A program made the translations under genes and the position numbers. 64,000 bases of DNA, from contig NC_051087.1 of the NCBI RefSeq assembly GCF_901709675.1, positions 2,128,001 through 2,192,000 of the forward strand, written 5' to 3'. The notes under the pieces are model-generated. The model was not told the DNA's origin, did no database searches, and saw only the letters and a program-made list of their open reading frames with translations. Each line of letters starts with the position of its first letter. Position 1 is the stretch's first letter. The DNA comes from Syngnathus acus. Its lineage: Eukaryota > Chordata > Actinopteri > Syngnathiformes > Syngnathidae. Shown here piece by piece: positions 12,481-23,219 of this stretch.

Positions 12481-13928
12481 GCCTTAAGGACTTTATGTAA
12501 ATGATCCCACTCGATGTGTGTGCACGTGCATGCGTGTGAGAAAGAGAGTGAATACAGCACTCACTGTGCTGATGATTAATAGATTGGCAACAGAACCTGC
12601 CTGTCCGGGTCACCATTAACACACACACACACCCCAAACATGGCGAGTGGGGGTTTGGCGCCTGATGAGCGAGGCCCCTTTTCCGTTAAATATTTGATAG
12701 CCAAGAGGCGCTTTTTTGACGCCATCTTTAATGTGGGCGAGGTCACATGGCAGCCCGCCTGACCCAACGCGTCGGCCATGTTGCTGTCAGAGCTCATGCT
12801 AGGCTAACGCGACTAGCCACGAAATTGTTGTTTTTTGTAGCCGTTATTTACTTTTTTTTTATTGAGGTTAAAATTTCATTCGTCTTTATTTTTTAGCTGC
12901 AGCTAATAAGAAAATTATTATTCTTTTACCAAAAAAAAGACTATTACTAAGAATTACATTTTTTGTGTGCGTATTAAACCAAAGAGCTACATAGGCTTAT
13001 GGGAAAAGCAAATGTTTTTATATTGTGCTCTAATCAAATGTGTTAGCGGTGACGTCACTGTATTTCTGTAACCTCGAATCTTTGGCTCATTAACTTATGA
13101 ACAATTTAATAAGAATCCTAATCATTCTCTCTCTTGCTCTCGCTTTTACTTTCTCTCTCTCTTGTTAGCTTCTCTCTCTCACTGCAATTTTTTTTATATT
13201 AAACTGGAAAAGCCTTCCTCGTGTGATTTCTTTCATGTGTTTAAAAGCATTGAAGTCATAAATGTTTAATGCAGAGGCGTCAAGTCTCGTCTACGCATGT
13301 GTGAGCAGGTGGTCACATATACGTTGTTTATTTTTTAAAATTTTTAAAGAATGTTTTAGGGATTTAAGAATTGAAATAAATGTTAATAATTTATTAAAAA
13401 TATACGTTCAGTACTTTAGCCAAATTAGCTTCTAGCTTTCTCATTGGGAATGCGCCACATAGATTTTACAATTTAATGTAAAAATATTTACTTAATAATT
13501 TCTGTCTGAATAAAAAATAAAATAGGATAACCATTATCTTTAGCAGTCGTAAGTGAGGACAACTGTCTATATTAAGCTATCTTGTAGTCCCCCCCTAAAA
13601 AAAAATCATAGCTGATTCGTTTGTATGTGTGAGGGGTATAAAATAAACACCTAAAACACTAACGGATGCATTAATATTAACTCTGATATTAATATTTCAC
13701 CACAGAAAATAACAACAACTGCAGAGGCCACATGTTCACGTTGACAAATCAAATTTTTGTTTTGTTTGATTACAGTGACGTCGAATTTGTGCGACGTCTC
13801 CTTTCAGTTTTTTTTTTTGAAAGGCAGACACTTGGCGTAAATGTACAGTTAAAATATTCCACTCGTGGGTCCCCAGGCGGAGCTCCGACAGTCCCTGACT
13901 TCATTAAAATTTCATCACTAGCCCCTCA

Positions 13929-13959
<31 letters not shown>

Positions 13960-14018
13960 TGTGTGTGTGGGTGTGTCTGTGTGCGTGCGTGCGTGCGTGC
14001 GCGCGCGCGTGCGTGTGG
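13929..14018. repeat. compound (GT)n / (GTGC)n / (GC)n microsatellite
   Basis: GT dinucleotides (13929-13956) continue into GTGTGTGGG, then GTGC tetranucleotides and a GCGCGCGC core. Alternating purine-pyrimidine DNA of this length can adopt Z-form. Confidence 0.95.
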
Positions 14019-15410
14019 GGGGGTTGTGCGAGAAGGAGTGATAGAGTGGGATATATATTGTGACCAAAAGAGTCATATAATAATAGTAATAATAATAAAA
14101 AATAAATAATAATAATACACCAAAAAAAGAAGCAAAAAAGGTTGTCATGATGACTGCTGCCCTTTGTTTTAATTTTTATTTATTTTATTTTTCAATGCAC
14201 GGTACTTATGTGCATGCATAGAAGAGAAATCCCTTAGAAATAAATCTGGAATTTTGTTTTGAAATTTATTAAGTATTGCATTATTTTGGGTGGAGTGAGA
14301 AAGAAGTGGGCAGTTGTCAGTTGCTGGAAATTAATTTGTCGAGGAGCAGACTGAGAACACCCTGACTTTTGCATGTGTTGCAATTTCATAGCTTGTCTTC
14401 AATTTACTAATCGTTTACTAGTCTTATTTTGTGTATTCAAACATGTATTGAATGTTTATCAACATTTTGGGAAATAATTATTCGGGTTAACATTTTTTCC
14501 TTCCAATACTTTTCAAAGGACGTCAAATTTAGGCGGATTTTTGCGATTCGCGGACCGGCTTGGTCCTTTTCCCGCAAATAGCGGTGTCTGTAAATATTAC
14601 ATGATGTGTGTATGCTGTGATGTTGATATTTTCTTCCAGTTTTTGTTTTTCACAATATTGCGTGCGTGTGCGCTTGTGTATCATCGATTCGCGCCCCTCA
14701 CGTGGGTGCCAAAGCAGCAAGCGTGCAGCTTGTCATCATTGTTAATTTCACGTCCCGAAGAGACCCTCTTTCTCACACACACACTCCTCGGCTCTCCCTG
14801 ACCAGCAGTAATTAAGCTAATGACTCCTTAAGTGGCGCTTCATAATGATCTTCTTTTCATAATTCCATGTGTAATTTAATAATTCCGCCCTTATTAGCGT
14901 ATTAAGTGAATGGCTCATTTAGGAGAGGGGGGTGGAGGTGGGTGGTGTACCGGGAGCATCTTTTAATTGATGGCTGTCTGCAACAAAAGAGCTTCTTGAT
15001 GACATCAGTCAATGTGTTTATTAGGAAGACAACCAAATATCTAATTTTGCCATTGCAAAGATGATGATAATAATGAGTATGAATTCAGTCATGTGTTTGT
15101 TGTTGAGGGACACTCCATTTGTTTTTTTCTTTAAAAAAATATTTTGGTTGTCTTGACTATTTTACAAAGCACTTGAATTTTTGGAGCAATTTCTTAGATG
15201 ACCATAATTTTGTTTTCAAAGGCAGAATTTGGGCGACAGCCATTGGTACTAGATTGTGAGTGCTGTGCATTTAAAATACATTTCAAGACTAGAGAACCGC
15301 ATTTTTCCAATTCTGCCCCAAGAAGCAGCCACTTGACATAGACATATGGTATAAAACCCCAATTGTATAGTAAATGATCTTAATGTTATTATAACTAGAC
15401 GCTGATACAC
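14019..15410. other. non-coding block
   Basis: It contains ATA repeats near 14077-14115, TTTAT repeats near 14170-14190 and one candidate element at about 14800-14930 with GTAATTAAGCTAATGA (14808-14823). No coding exon was recognised. Confidence 0.5.
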
Positions 15411-15480
15411 ATAATGTATGTGTGTGTGTGTATGCGTGAGTGTTAGTGTGTGTGTGTGTGTGTGTGTGTGTACACAAGCA

Positions 15481-15558
<78 letters not shown>
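15411..15558. repeat. (GT)n then (TA)n compound microsatellite
   Basis: GT repeats (about 15416-15471) are separated by ACACAAGCATGC from about 37 pure TA units (15484-15558). The TA run is perfectly self-complementary and may extrude a cruciform. It lies about 0.7 kb beyond the predicted pou4f2 3' end. Confidence 0.95.
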
Positions 15559-15561
<3 letters not shown>

Positions 15562-16214
15562 ACAAATACCTATACAATATAAAAAAAACATTTCTGAAGA
15601 AATTATTTAAGTAAAAAAAAAAACACCGTTTAATGTACCTAATGTTGTGACTGCATTACAAATAGAAAACAAATATCCTTGATTAAATAATGGAAAAATT
15701 CTCAAATGTCAAATCACAGTATATCTCCTGCAGGTGTATGGCACGAAGTGTTTCTAATATTGCCACCCTCTGGCGTTGACGTCATGTGATCAGGTGTACC
15801 TAGGATTGTGTCCGGTATGGCTTTCGAAGGACACGTTCGGTCGGACGCTCTCCCCGCGCGCGCATGTTGAAACTCTCCATAATCTTCATGCAGATCCTCC
15901 AAAGGACGGATTTAAACACAGATAGGTATTTTTGGGGAGAGGGTAATGGGGCGGGGGGGGGGCTTGTTGGCAGGCGAGCTGTTTTTCTGGCAGGCTGACA
16001 TCTGGCAAGAGCCCCCGCCCAGCTCCCCCCCCCCCCCCCCCCCCGAACCGCTCCAGGGAGCCTTCCAGGCCTCCGTAGAGCCCCTGATTAAGCCTCTAAT
16101 AGAATATTAGCATTTGCTCTCAGGTAAGCGTAAGCTGTGCATGGGGCTGCCGCCAGTCACGTGACACCTTTTAAAAAAATCATAATCCAAGTTGCATTTT
16201 AACAACAAAAATCG
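15559..16214. other. non-coding downstream flank of pou4f2
   Basis: Unique sequence with a G run near 15952-15961 and a 20-base C run at 16025-16044. A weak CTCF-like half site (CCAGAGGGTGG on the minus strand) is near 15765. No gene is visible between here and the pou4f2 3' UTR. Confidence 0.5.
16025..16044. repeat. poly-C run (20)
   Basis: Twenty uninterrupted C bases. Length in the assembly may be inexact. Confidence 0.85.
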
Positions 16215-17424
16215 CAGCGTGTGATAGGTAGCCCAATTTATTTATTTGATATTAGGAGTTGTGCATGCACACACTGCTGTGTTGCTATAAAGCGTTTTCC
16301 CCTCCTACCTTATCAATAAATAAACAGATGAATTCATAAATACAAAATAACACTAGCATGTCTGGTTGGATTTTCCCCCTCCTTCCAAATGGCAAAGTTT
16401 GTTCTCTCATGAAACACACATTGCAATTGTTAAATAAAAGTCCATGAATAAATTATAAGCGGGGAGGAGGGTGGGGAATATTAATACTAATTTAACCGGG
16501 AGTTTTTGTTCGTTTGAAATAAATCAACATACACCATACAGAAAATACCTCAGCTAAAACAGCAAATACAGGGAAAAAAATTGGAATAAATGTGCAATCG
16601 ATGACATTATTTACATTTCGCTCTCCCGCTTCCACGAAGCGATCAATCGAAACTCATCAAACGAGGTGATTCGTACAAGCAAAACGACGCATATATTTGT
16701 ACAAATAAATAAATAGCGGGGAAGGGGTGGAAATAATATCTATTTATATATATACTGTCTATTTATAGCGATTGTACCACCTTAAATGTTCGTGGAAAAC
16801 GTGAGAATTCGTTCAAAAACAAGAAGAAGAAGGGGGGGGGGCGGTGAAGGGTGTGGGGGGGAATCCCACTAAATATGTAATGAAGTAAACATGACCTCAC
16901 TCCATAAATAGTTCATAAGGAGCAGCAGGCCCACGCTGGACTGTAAAAACAAAACATTGGGGATGATTTGATCAAATCTGCCCATCCCTGATGAATTTTG
17001 CCAACCCCCCCAACCCACACACACACGCACACAATAAGTGGAATTAATACGAATAAATTGCACGTTTAGACACGAAAACGAAGGTGTAAAGGATACATTT
17101 ACAAAGATGAATATTTGGCAGTCTTCGTTATCATTATTATTATTGTTAAATTTCTCGTGGACCCTGCAGTGACTCCCAAGTGCTCTCAGTTGTTCCGCGT
17201 TCTGTCCCCGTTCACTTTTTTTTTTTTTTGTGTGAAATTCAAAAGATGAGTGGAATTTTGAAGTCTTACTTGCACGCTCTTCGGGACTCCTTCTCCCCCC
17301 ACGCGCTGTCTTTTTTTTTTCTTCTTCTTATGCACAAGGACATGAAAAAGGAGTGTTTTGTTTGTTTTCAAATAGGAACTTATATGATACAAAGCGTCCA
17401 GTTGGAAAAGGTTGCGCGTGGCGT
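16215..17424 (-). other. pou4f2: probable pou4f2 3' UTR
   Basis: About 1.2 kb follows the stop codon without any coding signal. It is AT-rich with poly-T and AU-rich stretches, and no AATAAA occurs on the minus strand before 16246-16237; two weaker TATAAA variants lie near 16.74-16.77 kb. The boundary is inferred from the poly(A) signal only, so shorter forms are possible. Confidence 0.5.
16237..16246 (-). terminator. overlapping AATAAA poly(A) signals, candidate pou4f2 3' end
   Basis: Read on the minus strand, this is AATAAATAAA, two overlapping canonical hexamers. About 30-40 bases further on lies TTTTTGTTGTT, a T/GT-rich run of the kind expected downstream of a cleavage site. Cleavage would fall near 16215-16225. 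Confidence 0.45.
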
Positions 17425-18411
17425 TTAAACGCACGCCGAGTACTTCATCCGTTTCTGTTTCTGCCGCTGGTTGCAAAACCACACGCGCACCACGTTCTTC
17501 TTGAGGTCCAGCTTCTCGGCGATGGCGGCGATCTTCTCCGACGAGGGCCGCGGCTGGATGGCGAAGTAGGCCTCGAGCGAGCGCTTCTCCGGCGCGGCGA
17601 TGGACGTGCGCTTGCGTTTTTTCTCGGCGCCGTTGAAGAGCTCGGGCTTGTTGAGCTTCTCGCGGTGCGACTTCTCGGCTTCCTCCAGCCACGCCTGCAG
17701 GATGGGCTTGAGCGCGATCATGTTGTTGTGGGACAGCGTCAGCGACTCGAACCTGCAGATGGTGCTCTGGCTCAGCGAGCCCACGCCGGGGATCTTGAGC
17801 GAGGCCAGCGCCGAGCCCACGTCCGCCTGCGTCACGCCCAGCTTGATGCGCCGCTGCTTGAAGCGCTCGGCGAAGGCCTCCAAGTCGCGCGGGTCCGCGT
17901 CCACGTCGCTCATGCCCATGTGCGGCGGCAGCCCGTGCGCGTGCGCCATGCTCAGCGCCTGGTGCATGTGGTTCATGCCCGCCATGTGCGCCGGGTGTCC
18001 CGGCGTGGACACCACCGAGCCGTCCGGCCCCGCCATGGCCCCCAGTGCCAGGCCCGGCGTGATGTGCTCCAGGAGGTCGCCCTCCAGGGCCTGGTGCGGC
18101 TGGTGGTGGTGGTGGTGATGGTGGTGGTGATGGTGGCCGTTGCCGCCGCCCCCTCCTCCTCCGCCGCCTCCTCCTCCCAGCGCCGACGGGTGCGAGATGG
18201 GCACCGAGGAGGCGGACGATGACGACGAGGAGGTGCAGGGCAGCGTGTTCATGGTGTGGTAGGTGGCGTCCGGCTTGAAGGGGCTGTGGTGCGGCGGCGG
18301 GTGGTGGTGATGGTGGTGGAGGTGGCTCTTGCTCTGCGTCACGATGTCCACCGCGGCCAGCGCCTCAGCCCGGGCCAGCAGACTCTCGTCCAAGCCGCCG
18401 AATATATTGCT
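17425..18411 (-). CDS. pou4f2: pou4f2 coding exon 2 (POU-specific domain and homeodomain, residues 85-412)
   Basis: Exon 2 starts with AGC (SNIFGGLDESLL), completing the POU-IV box. It then has a His/Pro patch at about 115-125, the conserved PFKPDATYHTMNT block, a run of 12 Gly (about 163-174) and a run of 11 His (about 177-187). The POU-specific domain spans about 257-334 (DPRDLEAFAERFKQRR to QAWLEEAE) and a basic linker follows. The homeodomain spans about 348-408, with the recognition-helix core VWFCNQR placing Cys at homeodomain position 50 and Asn at 51, as in all POU proteins. The homeodomain matches the POU4 class with no missing key residue. The exon is markedly CpG-rich and ends with TAA at 17427-17425. 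Confidence 0.97.
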   Translation of the reverse strand, partial: SNIFGGLDESLLARAEALAAVDIVTQSKSHLHHHHHHPPPHHSPFKPDATYHTMNTLPCTSSSSSSASSVPISHPSALGGGGGGGGGGGGNGHHHHHHHHHHHQPHQALEGDLLEHITPGLALGAMAGPDGSVVSTPGHPAHMAGMNHMHQALSMAHAHGLPPHMGMSDVDADPRDLEAFAERFKQRRIKLGVTQADVGSALASLKIPGVGSLSQSTICRFESLTLSHNNMIALKPILQAWLEEAEKSHREKLNKPELFNGAEKKRKRTSIAAPEKRSLEAYFAIQPRPSSEKIAAIAEKLDLKKNVVRVWFCNQRQKQKRMKYSACV

Positions 18412-18845
18412 CTGCAATTGCAAATGGAACGCGCTCATGACGGCTCTCAGCTGGGAATTGGCAACCCCCTTCTTCCATTTCCACATTTCCACCCAAAAAA
18501 AAGGTCATAAAAATTCATTATAGGGAGGGGGTGGGGGCAAACGGGAGTTTAAACGCGCAACCGCGATATAGTGGCGAGAATATGGCTACATACCGGCGGC
18601 GTGGGGAGACAGGCGCGTCGCATCGCCTCCGAGCTGGTGATGATGCTGCTGCTGTGGCGGGAGGAGGCACACGAGGAGGCCGAGGAGGAAGCCGACGAGG
18701 AGGATACCGCGTTAGAAGTGGCGGAAGACGAATTGGACGAGGTGGAGATGTTGGCGCCGGAGTGCAGCGATGCATACTTGGCTTCGGCCAGGCTGGCGTG
18801 CGCCATGGCGAAGGGCTGCTTGCTGCTCAGAGACATCATCATCAT
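17425..18845 (-). CDS. pou4f2: pou4f2 (Brn3b) POU class IV transcription factor, two exons
   Basis: The CDS joins 18845-18594 to 18411-17425 and predicts 412 residues, close to the usual POU4F2 length of about 410. The protein is a nuclear DNA-binding activator; in vertebrates POU4F2 drives retinal ganglion cell and sensory neuron differentiation. POU4F2, rather than POU4F1 or POU4F3, is indicated by the four-Met start, the serine-rich exon 1, the SNIFGGLDESLLARAE junction, adjacent Gly and His runs, and the linker EKSHREKLNKPELFNGAEKK. POU4F1 ends KFSATY and POU4F3 ends KYSAVH; this copy ends KYSACV, nearest to mammalian POU4F2 (KYSAGI). The start is the first of four ATGs, with A at -3, and an in-frame TAA lies upstream at 18885-18887. 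The gene stands alone with no neighbour in the window. Family identity is near certain; the exact paralogue is very likely. Confidence 0.97.
18412..18593 (-). other. pou4f2: pou4f2 intron 1 (182 bp, phase 0)
   Basis: On the minus strand the intron opens with GTATGT and closes with GCAATTGCAG, so both ends are canonical. Its position inside the POU-IV box (PTPP|SNIF) is the conserved POU4 junction. The last 81 bases are open in frame with exon 2 and hold two ATGs, at 18492 and 18438, which may matter for a short isoform. Confidence 0.93.
18594..18845 (-). CDS. pou4f2: pou4f2 coding exon 1 (residues 1-84)
   Basis: This exon begins MMMMSLSSKQPFAMAHASL, the conserved POU4 N-terminus. It continues through a serine-dominated stretch at about residues 34-69 and ends with SSEAMRRACLPTPP, the first half of the POU-IV box. 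The final CCGCCG is followed directly by a GTATGT donor and the phase is 0. The serine tract uses mixed AGC/TCC/TCT/TCG codons, so it is not a fresh trinucleotide expansion. The four consecutive ATGs leave the true initiating Met open by up to three residues, but the first has the best context. Confidence 0.93.
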
Positions 18846-19430
18846 GTTGGCGGCGGGTCCGAGCAAGCGGCCGTACTCCCCTTTTTAACAAAAAAAAATG
18901 AAAAAAAATCTGGGGAGGAAAGGGGTGACTCCGCCTCCACCTCGTCTTCTACTTTCTTGGGATTTCAATCAATGCAGGGAAGGGAAAAAAGTTAGTACAC
19001 GTCGAGTTTTTTTCAAAACGAATGCAGCTCGTTTTTTCCATGCGCGAAAAAAAATCCCCAAATCAAATGAAGCTTTTTAGATGAGTCCTTGTTGACGTCA
19101 AGAATGTCAAAAAATAGCCGTAAAAAAAAAAATCGGAGTTAGCCAGGATGATTTTTTAATGGAAGAGAAAGTTTCCAGGTGGCCGCAGGTTGGCTTCCGA
19201 GGCTCCGCCACAATGCCGAATGCTGCTGGGACTCCAAGTGGCGACGCTCTGAGGCGGAGGGCAGACTGACTCTGCGGTCCCCGCCCCCTTTCTCTCTCTC
19301 TCCCTCCCTCACACACACTCTCTCTCTCGCCATCACACACACACGCGCGTAACACACACACACCTGCTCCAGCCCCCCCTTTTTCATGATTTATTATTCT
19401 TCATTAGGCGCCGCATCGTTGGCGCCGCAG
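18846..19430 (-). promoter_or_regulatory. pou4f2 5' UTR and promoter region
   Basis: Directly upstream of the start codon is a purine-rich leader with A-runs. A GC-box (GGGGCGGGG on the minus strand, 19287-19279) lies about 430 bases upstream, next to CT- and CA-rich low-complexity DNA. An E-box-type CAGGTG occurs near 19176. No clear TATA box was found; an ATTAAAAAATC word near 19150-19160 is the closest AT-rich candidate. The transcription start cannot be fixed from sequence. Confidence 0.4.
19289..19373. repeat. CT/CA-rich low-complexity tract upstream of pou4f2
   Basis: Runs of CT, CCCT and CA with a short CGCG interruption sit about 0.45-0.53 kb upstream of the start codon. Such tracts can be nucleosome-poor promoter DNA or simple microsatellite growth. 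Confidence 0.7.
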
Positions 19431-19945
19431 GGGGGACTCCGCGCAATTTGACCGTACCTCTGTTTTGCTACAATCTTTTTCACCTCAAAAGCTATGAACT
19501 TCTAATATCGTTCTAATGCATTACAATTTAGTCCAACTGTTATTTAATTGTCGAAATTCGTTTTTTAAAATCATAAACTCCTGTAAAAAAAAAAATGCAA
19601 TTATTAAGTAAACAATTAAGTAAATATTTAAGAACAAAGGTTGTGTAATAATTTGGCACGATAGATTGTAAAATAGAATATACTGTAAAATAAAATAAAA
19701 AATCGTCTGGAAGGTCTTTAGAAACAAATGAAAAATAAAAATGTTTTGTAGTAGGTGTAGAATGATCACTTATTCACAAATCCAAAAACCAAGTGAACAC
19801 TTAGAGCTTTTAACAAAAATAAAAAGCGTTGAATAAAAATGCATGTGACAGCAGGTTGTCATTTTGCATTAAAACGTCAAACAATGATGGAATTAACAGG
19901 CGGCTCATTTGTTTAATTTATGGGTGCCATGTTACCTCCCCCAGT

Positions 19946-19959
19946 GCGGCAGGGGGCGC
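19946..19959 (+). promoter_or_regulatory. CTCF-like motif
   Basis: GCGGCAGGGGGCGC matches the CTCF core at 12 of 14 positions, with the full AGGGGGCGC half and a following TGC. It lies 1.1 kb upstream of the pou4f2 start codon. Confidence 0.42.
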
Positions 19960-20339
19960 TGCAGGCATATTCCCCCCCCCTCCCCTCGCCACTCTCAGGA
20001 GCGAGTGAACGCTTTCATGAGTGACGTCACGCCAATCAGTGTCTGCTCGCATGTATGTACGTATATGTACGCCTGCCCCCCCCGATAAAATTTTCAAGAA
20101 AGCATTCATATTTCACCACGCTAAATCGCCCCATATGAAATTTTCATACACGGGTGAGCCGGGAAGGGAAAAAAAAATCCCTACCTATATGTCAAATAAA
20201 TCTTGTTTTATATTTATAATTATGAGTATCAATTAGCTTTTTACCAAAGAAATGAGGTGAAGGAGAATGTGCAGCGGTTATGAATATATTAATATCTTTT
20301 TATCATATATCATGTAGCTAGTACACAAATTAAATATCT

Positions 20340-20970
20340 CAATGACAATAAAACTACAGAGTCAATTCCCAAAAGGATTTAGTAGGACTTTGCCAAACAA
20401 TGTTTTTTGGTGCAAAAGTCAATTGTCCAAATTTGAAAACACACCTGATAATGACTAGATGTCACAATTTAATAATATCGCTAACACAGGAATTATCTTG
20501 AATAAAACATAACAGCATGGAGACGATTCCCAAAAGGATTTTGTAGGATTTTGCACAAAAAGGGTCGATTTGTAGAAAACAGACTTGAAAAGACATCATC
20601 TTGTAATGAATGGCTGTTATGAAAACAATATGGCGTGTACGGGATTTGTCTTGTCCTGCACATCAGCTTGGACCTTTCCCATGAGGCTGGATTTTGTAAA
20701 AAAAAAAAAAATGCATGAATTTTATTAAAATAAAACACCTTGACCCTGGTGAGGAGTCAGAAAATGGATCAATGGCAATATCATTTAAGGCAGTTGTTGA
20801 CAATAATACAGAGCACTATATAGCATATTCCAGTCAGATTTAATAAGATTTTATGCCCCCCCCCAACACACAAAAATGGTCAATACAAAATTAGATGTTT
20901 TATGATTGTAAAAGCAGAATTCCGGCAAAATCTGAGCAGCTTCACAGCAAATTTAGTAGGTTTACGATGG
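20340..20970. repeat. diverged local repeat, at least three copies
   Basis: ATTCCCAAAAGGATTT followed by AGTAGGACTTTGC at 20365 recurs at 20526 as ATTCCCAAAAGGATTTTGTAGG, an offset of 161 bp. A weaker copy (ATTCCAGTCAGATTTAATAAG) begins at 20827, and AATTTAGTAGGTTT near 20950 may be a fourth. Each is preceded by an ACAATAA or AATAAAAC word. The family is not recognised. Confidence 0.6.
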
Positions 20971-22222
20971 ATCAGGGGCGGAGCTAGGTGGTGGCTTGGG
21001 GTGGCCGCAGTCAACCCTTGGCACTCACTAGCCACTCCCACACCTAGCGGAAAATTTTCAATATTATAATAATCAATTTAGTCATTTTCACACGGATGTG
21101 CTCTTCTTAGACTATTTGATATTCTGCGTCAAGTTCTTTCTATTAACTTCACATTTAAAAAGTAAACATACAACTGATCTGAATGCAAGCTGGAAAGAAG
21201 AAAAATATACATTATTTCAATGCATGTATTTATTTAAAAACAAATTATTTGTCATTAAATTGTAACATAGTTACATTATTTCAATGAATTTATTGGGGGT
21301 TAATAAAGATATGATAATCTCTGATTGCTTCAGCTAAATTCAAATAACTCCAAGAAGGCCTCCAGGAAAGCCGAGCTGAAAAACACCCGGTGCAGTTGTT
21401 CCTTCACATCTTCCAGGCGCCGTCACACGCGTACAGTAATTGAAAGTCAAATTTTTTGTAGTTTTTAGGGGCTGCGAGGTGTGCAGTCTTACCTTAGTTG
21501 AAAAAAAAAAAACATTTTTTAAAAAAGTCAAACCTCGGTGGAGTTCCGCTCGGAGAAATAAGAAGAAAAGTACACAGCGTTGACTTCAAGGCTCTCTGGC
21601 AGCGCAAAAGTGCAGCGTATGAAAATAAAAGTAAAACAGAGCGAGCGCAAGCAGCAAAGCTTCTACAACTCAGGTGACTTGTTTGCTTTTTTTTTTTTTT
21701 GCTTCTTCTACTCTCTCACCGCGTTACACAAAGAGATTCGCCGACTGCTACTCCACTCCCCCCCCCTGCCCCCACCATCATCATCGTCCCCCAGGAGCTC
21801 TCCATGTTAACAATCCCAATTACACACGAGACCACCCGAGACAGCTGTTTTTATTACCGAATCTCCGCTCTGCTCACCGAGGAAGAGAGAGGGAGAAGTA
21901 AATGAAGTCTCCCGACTGCTTCTGAGCTCCCTCCTCCCAACTCTTACAAGCGAGAGGTCAGGAAACGGAGGCTTTATTTATATTTGATCGTCTGTTCCGT
22001 ACCTGGGACGGCGATAATGCCTCCGAGGCTTTAATGTGTTGTTTAAATGCATTGGGCCAAAAGAAGGGATTGCTTAAGTGGCGCCGGGCCCCTCTTGAGT
22101 GGATAATGATGTAGCAAATCACTACTAACGGCTGGAAAAATGCGGCGGAGATGGGTAGTCATAGTTGCAGTAAGTCAAAAAAGATCTTTTTCAATCTTTG
22201 CGGCAAATGTTGTGACACGCTG

Positions 22223-22236
22223 GCTCCCTCTAGTGG
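22223..22236 (-). promoter_or_regulatory. CTCF-like motif
   Basis: The minus strand reads CCACTAGAGGGAGC, 13 of 14 against the CTCF core. It points toward pou4f2 from upstream. Confidence 0.42.
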
Positions 22237-23219
22237 TATGAGAAGGAATTGCAGTCGAAGTACAGTTCAGTTGTGTTTAACTTTTTAGCACACATTTTTG
22301 CGTCATTTGTATCTAAACTTTTAGCATTATTAGATTTTGATTTAGGTATGATTTTTTATGTATTTTTTGTTTATTTGTTCTTTCGTCAAAAAATTGGTCG
22401 CAATGGTCGGATTCTCGTAGTCCAGCATTTTGACGGTGGCTGAATTAACATGCTAACTGTATACTAGTGTTTTGTTGATAACACGACTGTCTAGTGGTGG
22501 AAGAAAACCACAAAACAGCAAGCAACCTTTTGGGATCGTGTGGGTCGGTTGCTCGTATTTCTGCGGCCTGAGATTTCCCCGCGTCCGGTGCGCCACGTGC
22601 CTACAGGCTGCTGGGGCAGCAGATGAGAAGGTCAAGTCTCATAATAGTGCCACATAGCTGTAGGTAGTATGGATCAATATGAAGGCGTATAATACCTGAC
22701 GGACACTCAAATAAAAACCTCTCTGGCAGACAAAAAAAAAAATGAAATGAAATCTTTTCTTTCCCTGCTTCTGGTGGCCATCATATTGCCTTTGTGAGAT
22801 ATGGAAGTCACCGAACAATATGATAGCACACGTGTCTGCTTGATGACATGAACACTATTTAAATAACCGATAGAAACGTGTTTTATGAAAGATTCGCCCG
22901 AGACATATCTTGACAAAATTATTCTCATCTGCTTGTTAATTAAACAGATGAATCAATTCTGCCCCTGAAATGAAGTTACAGTCTTAACACATTCGCTTGC
23001 AGCCAAGTTAAAATAGAACTTTGACGTCTATATGCGTCAATGGCAGTGAATGCATTATATTATTTTCTGAATTATTATTTTTTTTATCCCGGGTGTCTCT
23101 AACATTTAAGTTGTTTGGATTCGTATTTTGATAGCTCTGCTCAAACAAAGCATTGTTGCTAACAGGGCGTGGTGGCCACCGGGAAATCCGTAAAAAACGC
23201 TCGTTCGCACCGTCGAGCA

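Larger units (their letters stand above)
9996..13928. other. non-coding block with candidate enhancers
   Basis: No exon is supported. The block carries an 18-base G run (11595-11612), TTTA repeats near 11740-11760, CT-rich repeats near 13125-13180, candidate elements at 10740-11040 and 12310-12480, and T-rich unique sequence at 11700-12250. Confidence 0.55.

Noticed and set aside
15289-15591. Minus-strand frames encoding long Ile-Tyr repeats
   Set aside because: They are translations of the TA and GT microsatellites.
15762-15778. CTCF-like CCAGAGGGTGG on the minus strand
   Set aside because: Only about 11 of 14 core positions match and the first half is lost.
1-16200. Search for TTC29 or other neighbouring-gene exons downstream of pou4f2
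   Set aside because: No stretch with TPR-like protein similarity flanked by splice sites was seen; the neighbour probably lies outside the window or has moved.
17353-18222. Long plus-strand open frame of about 289 codons overlapping pou4f2
   Set aside because: It is the antisense shadow of the GC-rich POU exon; its product is a run of Arg, Val and His with no domain, and the minus strand carries an unmistakable conserved protein.
18864-18866. TTG codon as an upstream start for pou4f2 exon 1
   Set aside because: Vertebrate initiation at TTG is not expected; the conserved family start is the ATG run at 18845, and an in-frame stop lies just upstream at 18885-18887.
20974-21010. CAGGGGCGGAGCTAGG, resembling an hAT-type transposon end
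   Set aside because: No matching inverted end or target duplication was found nearby, so it is too short to call.
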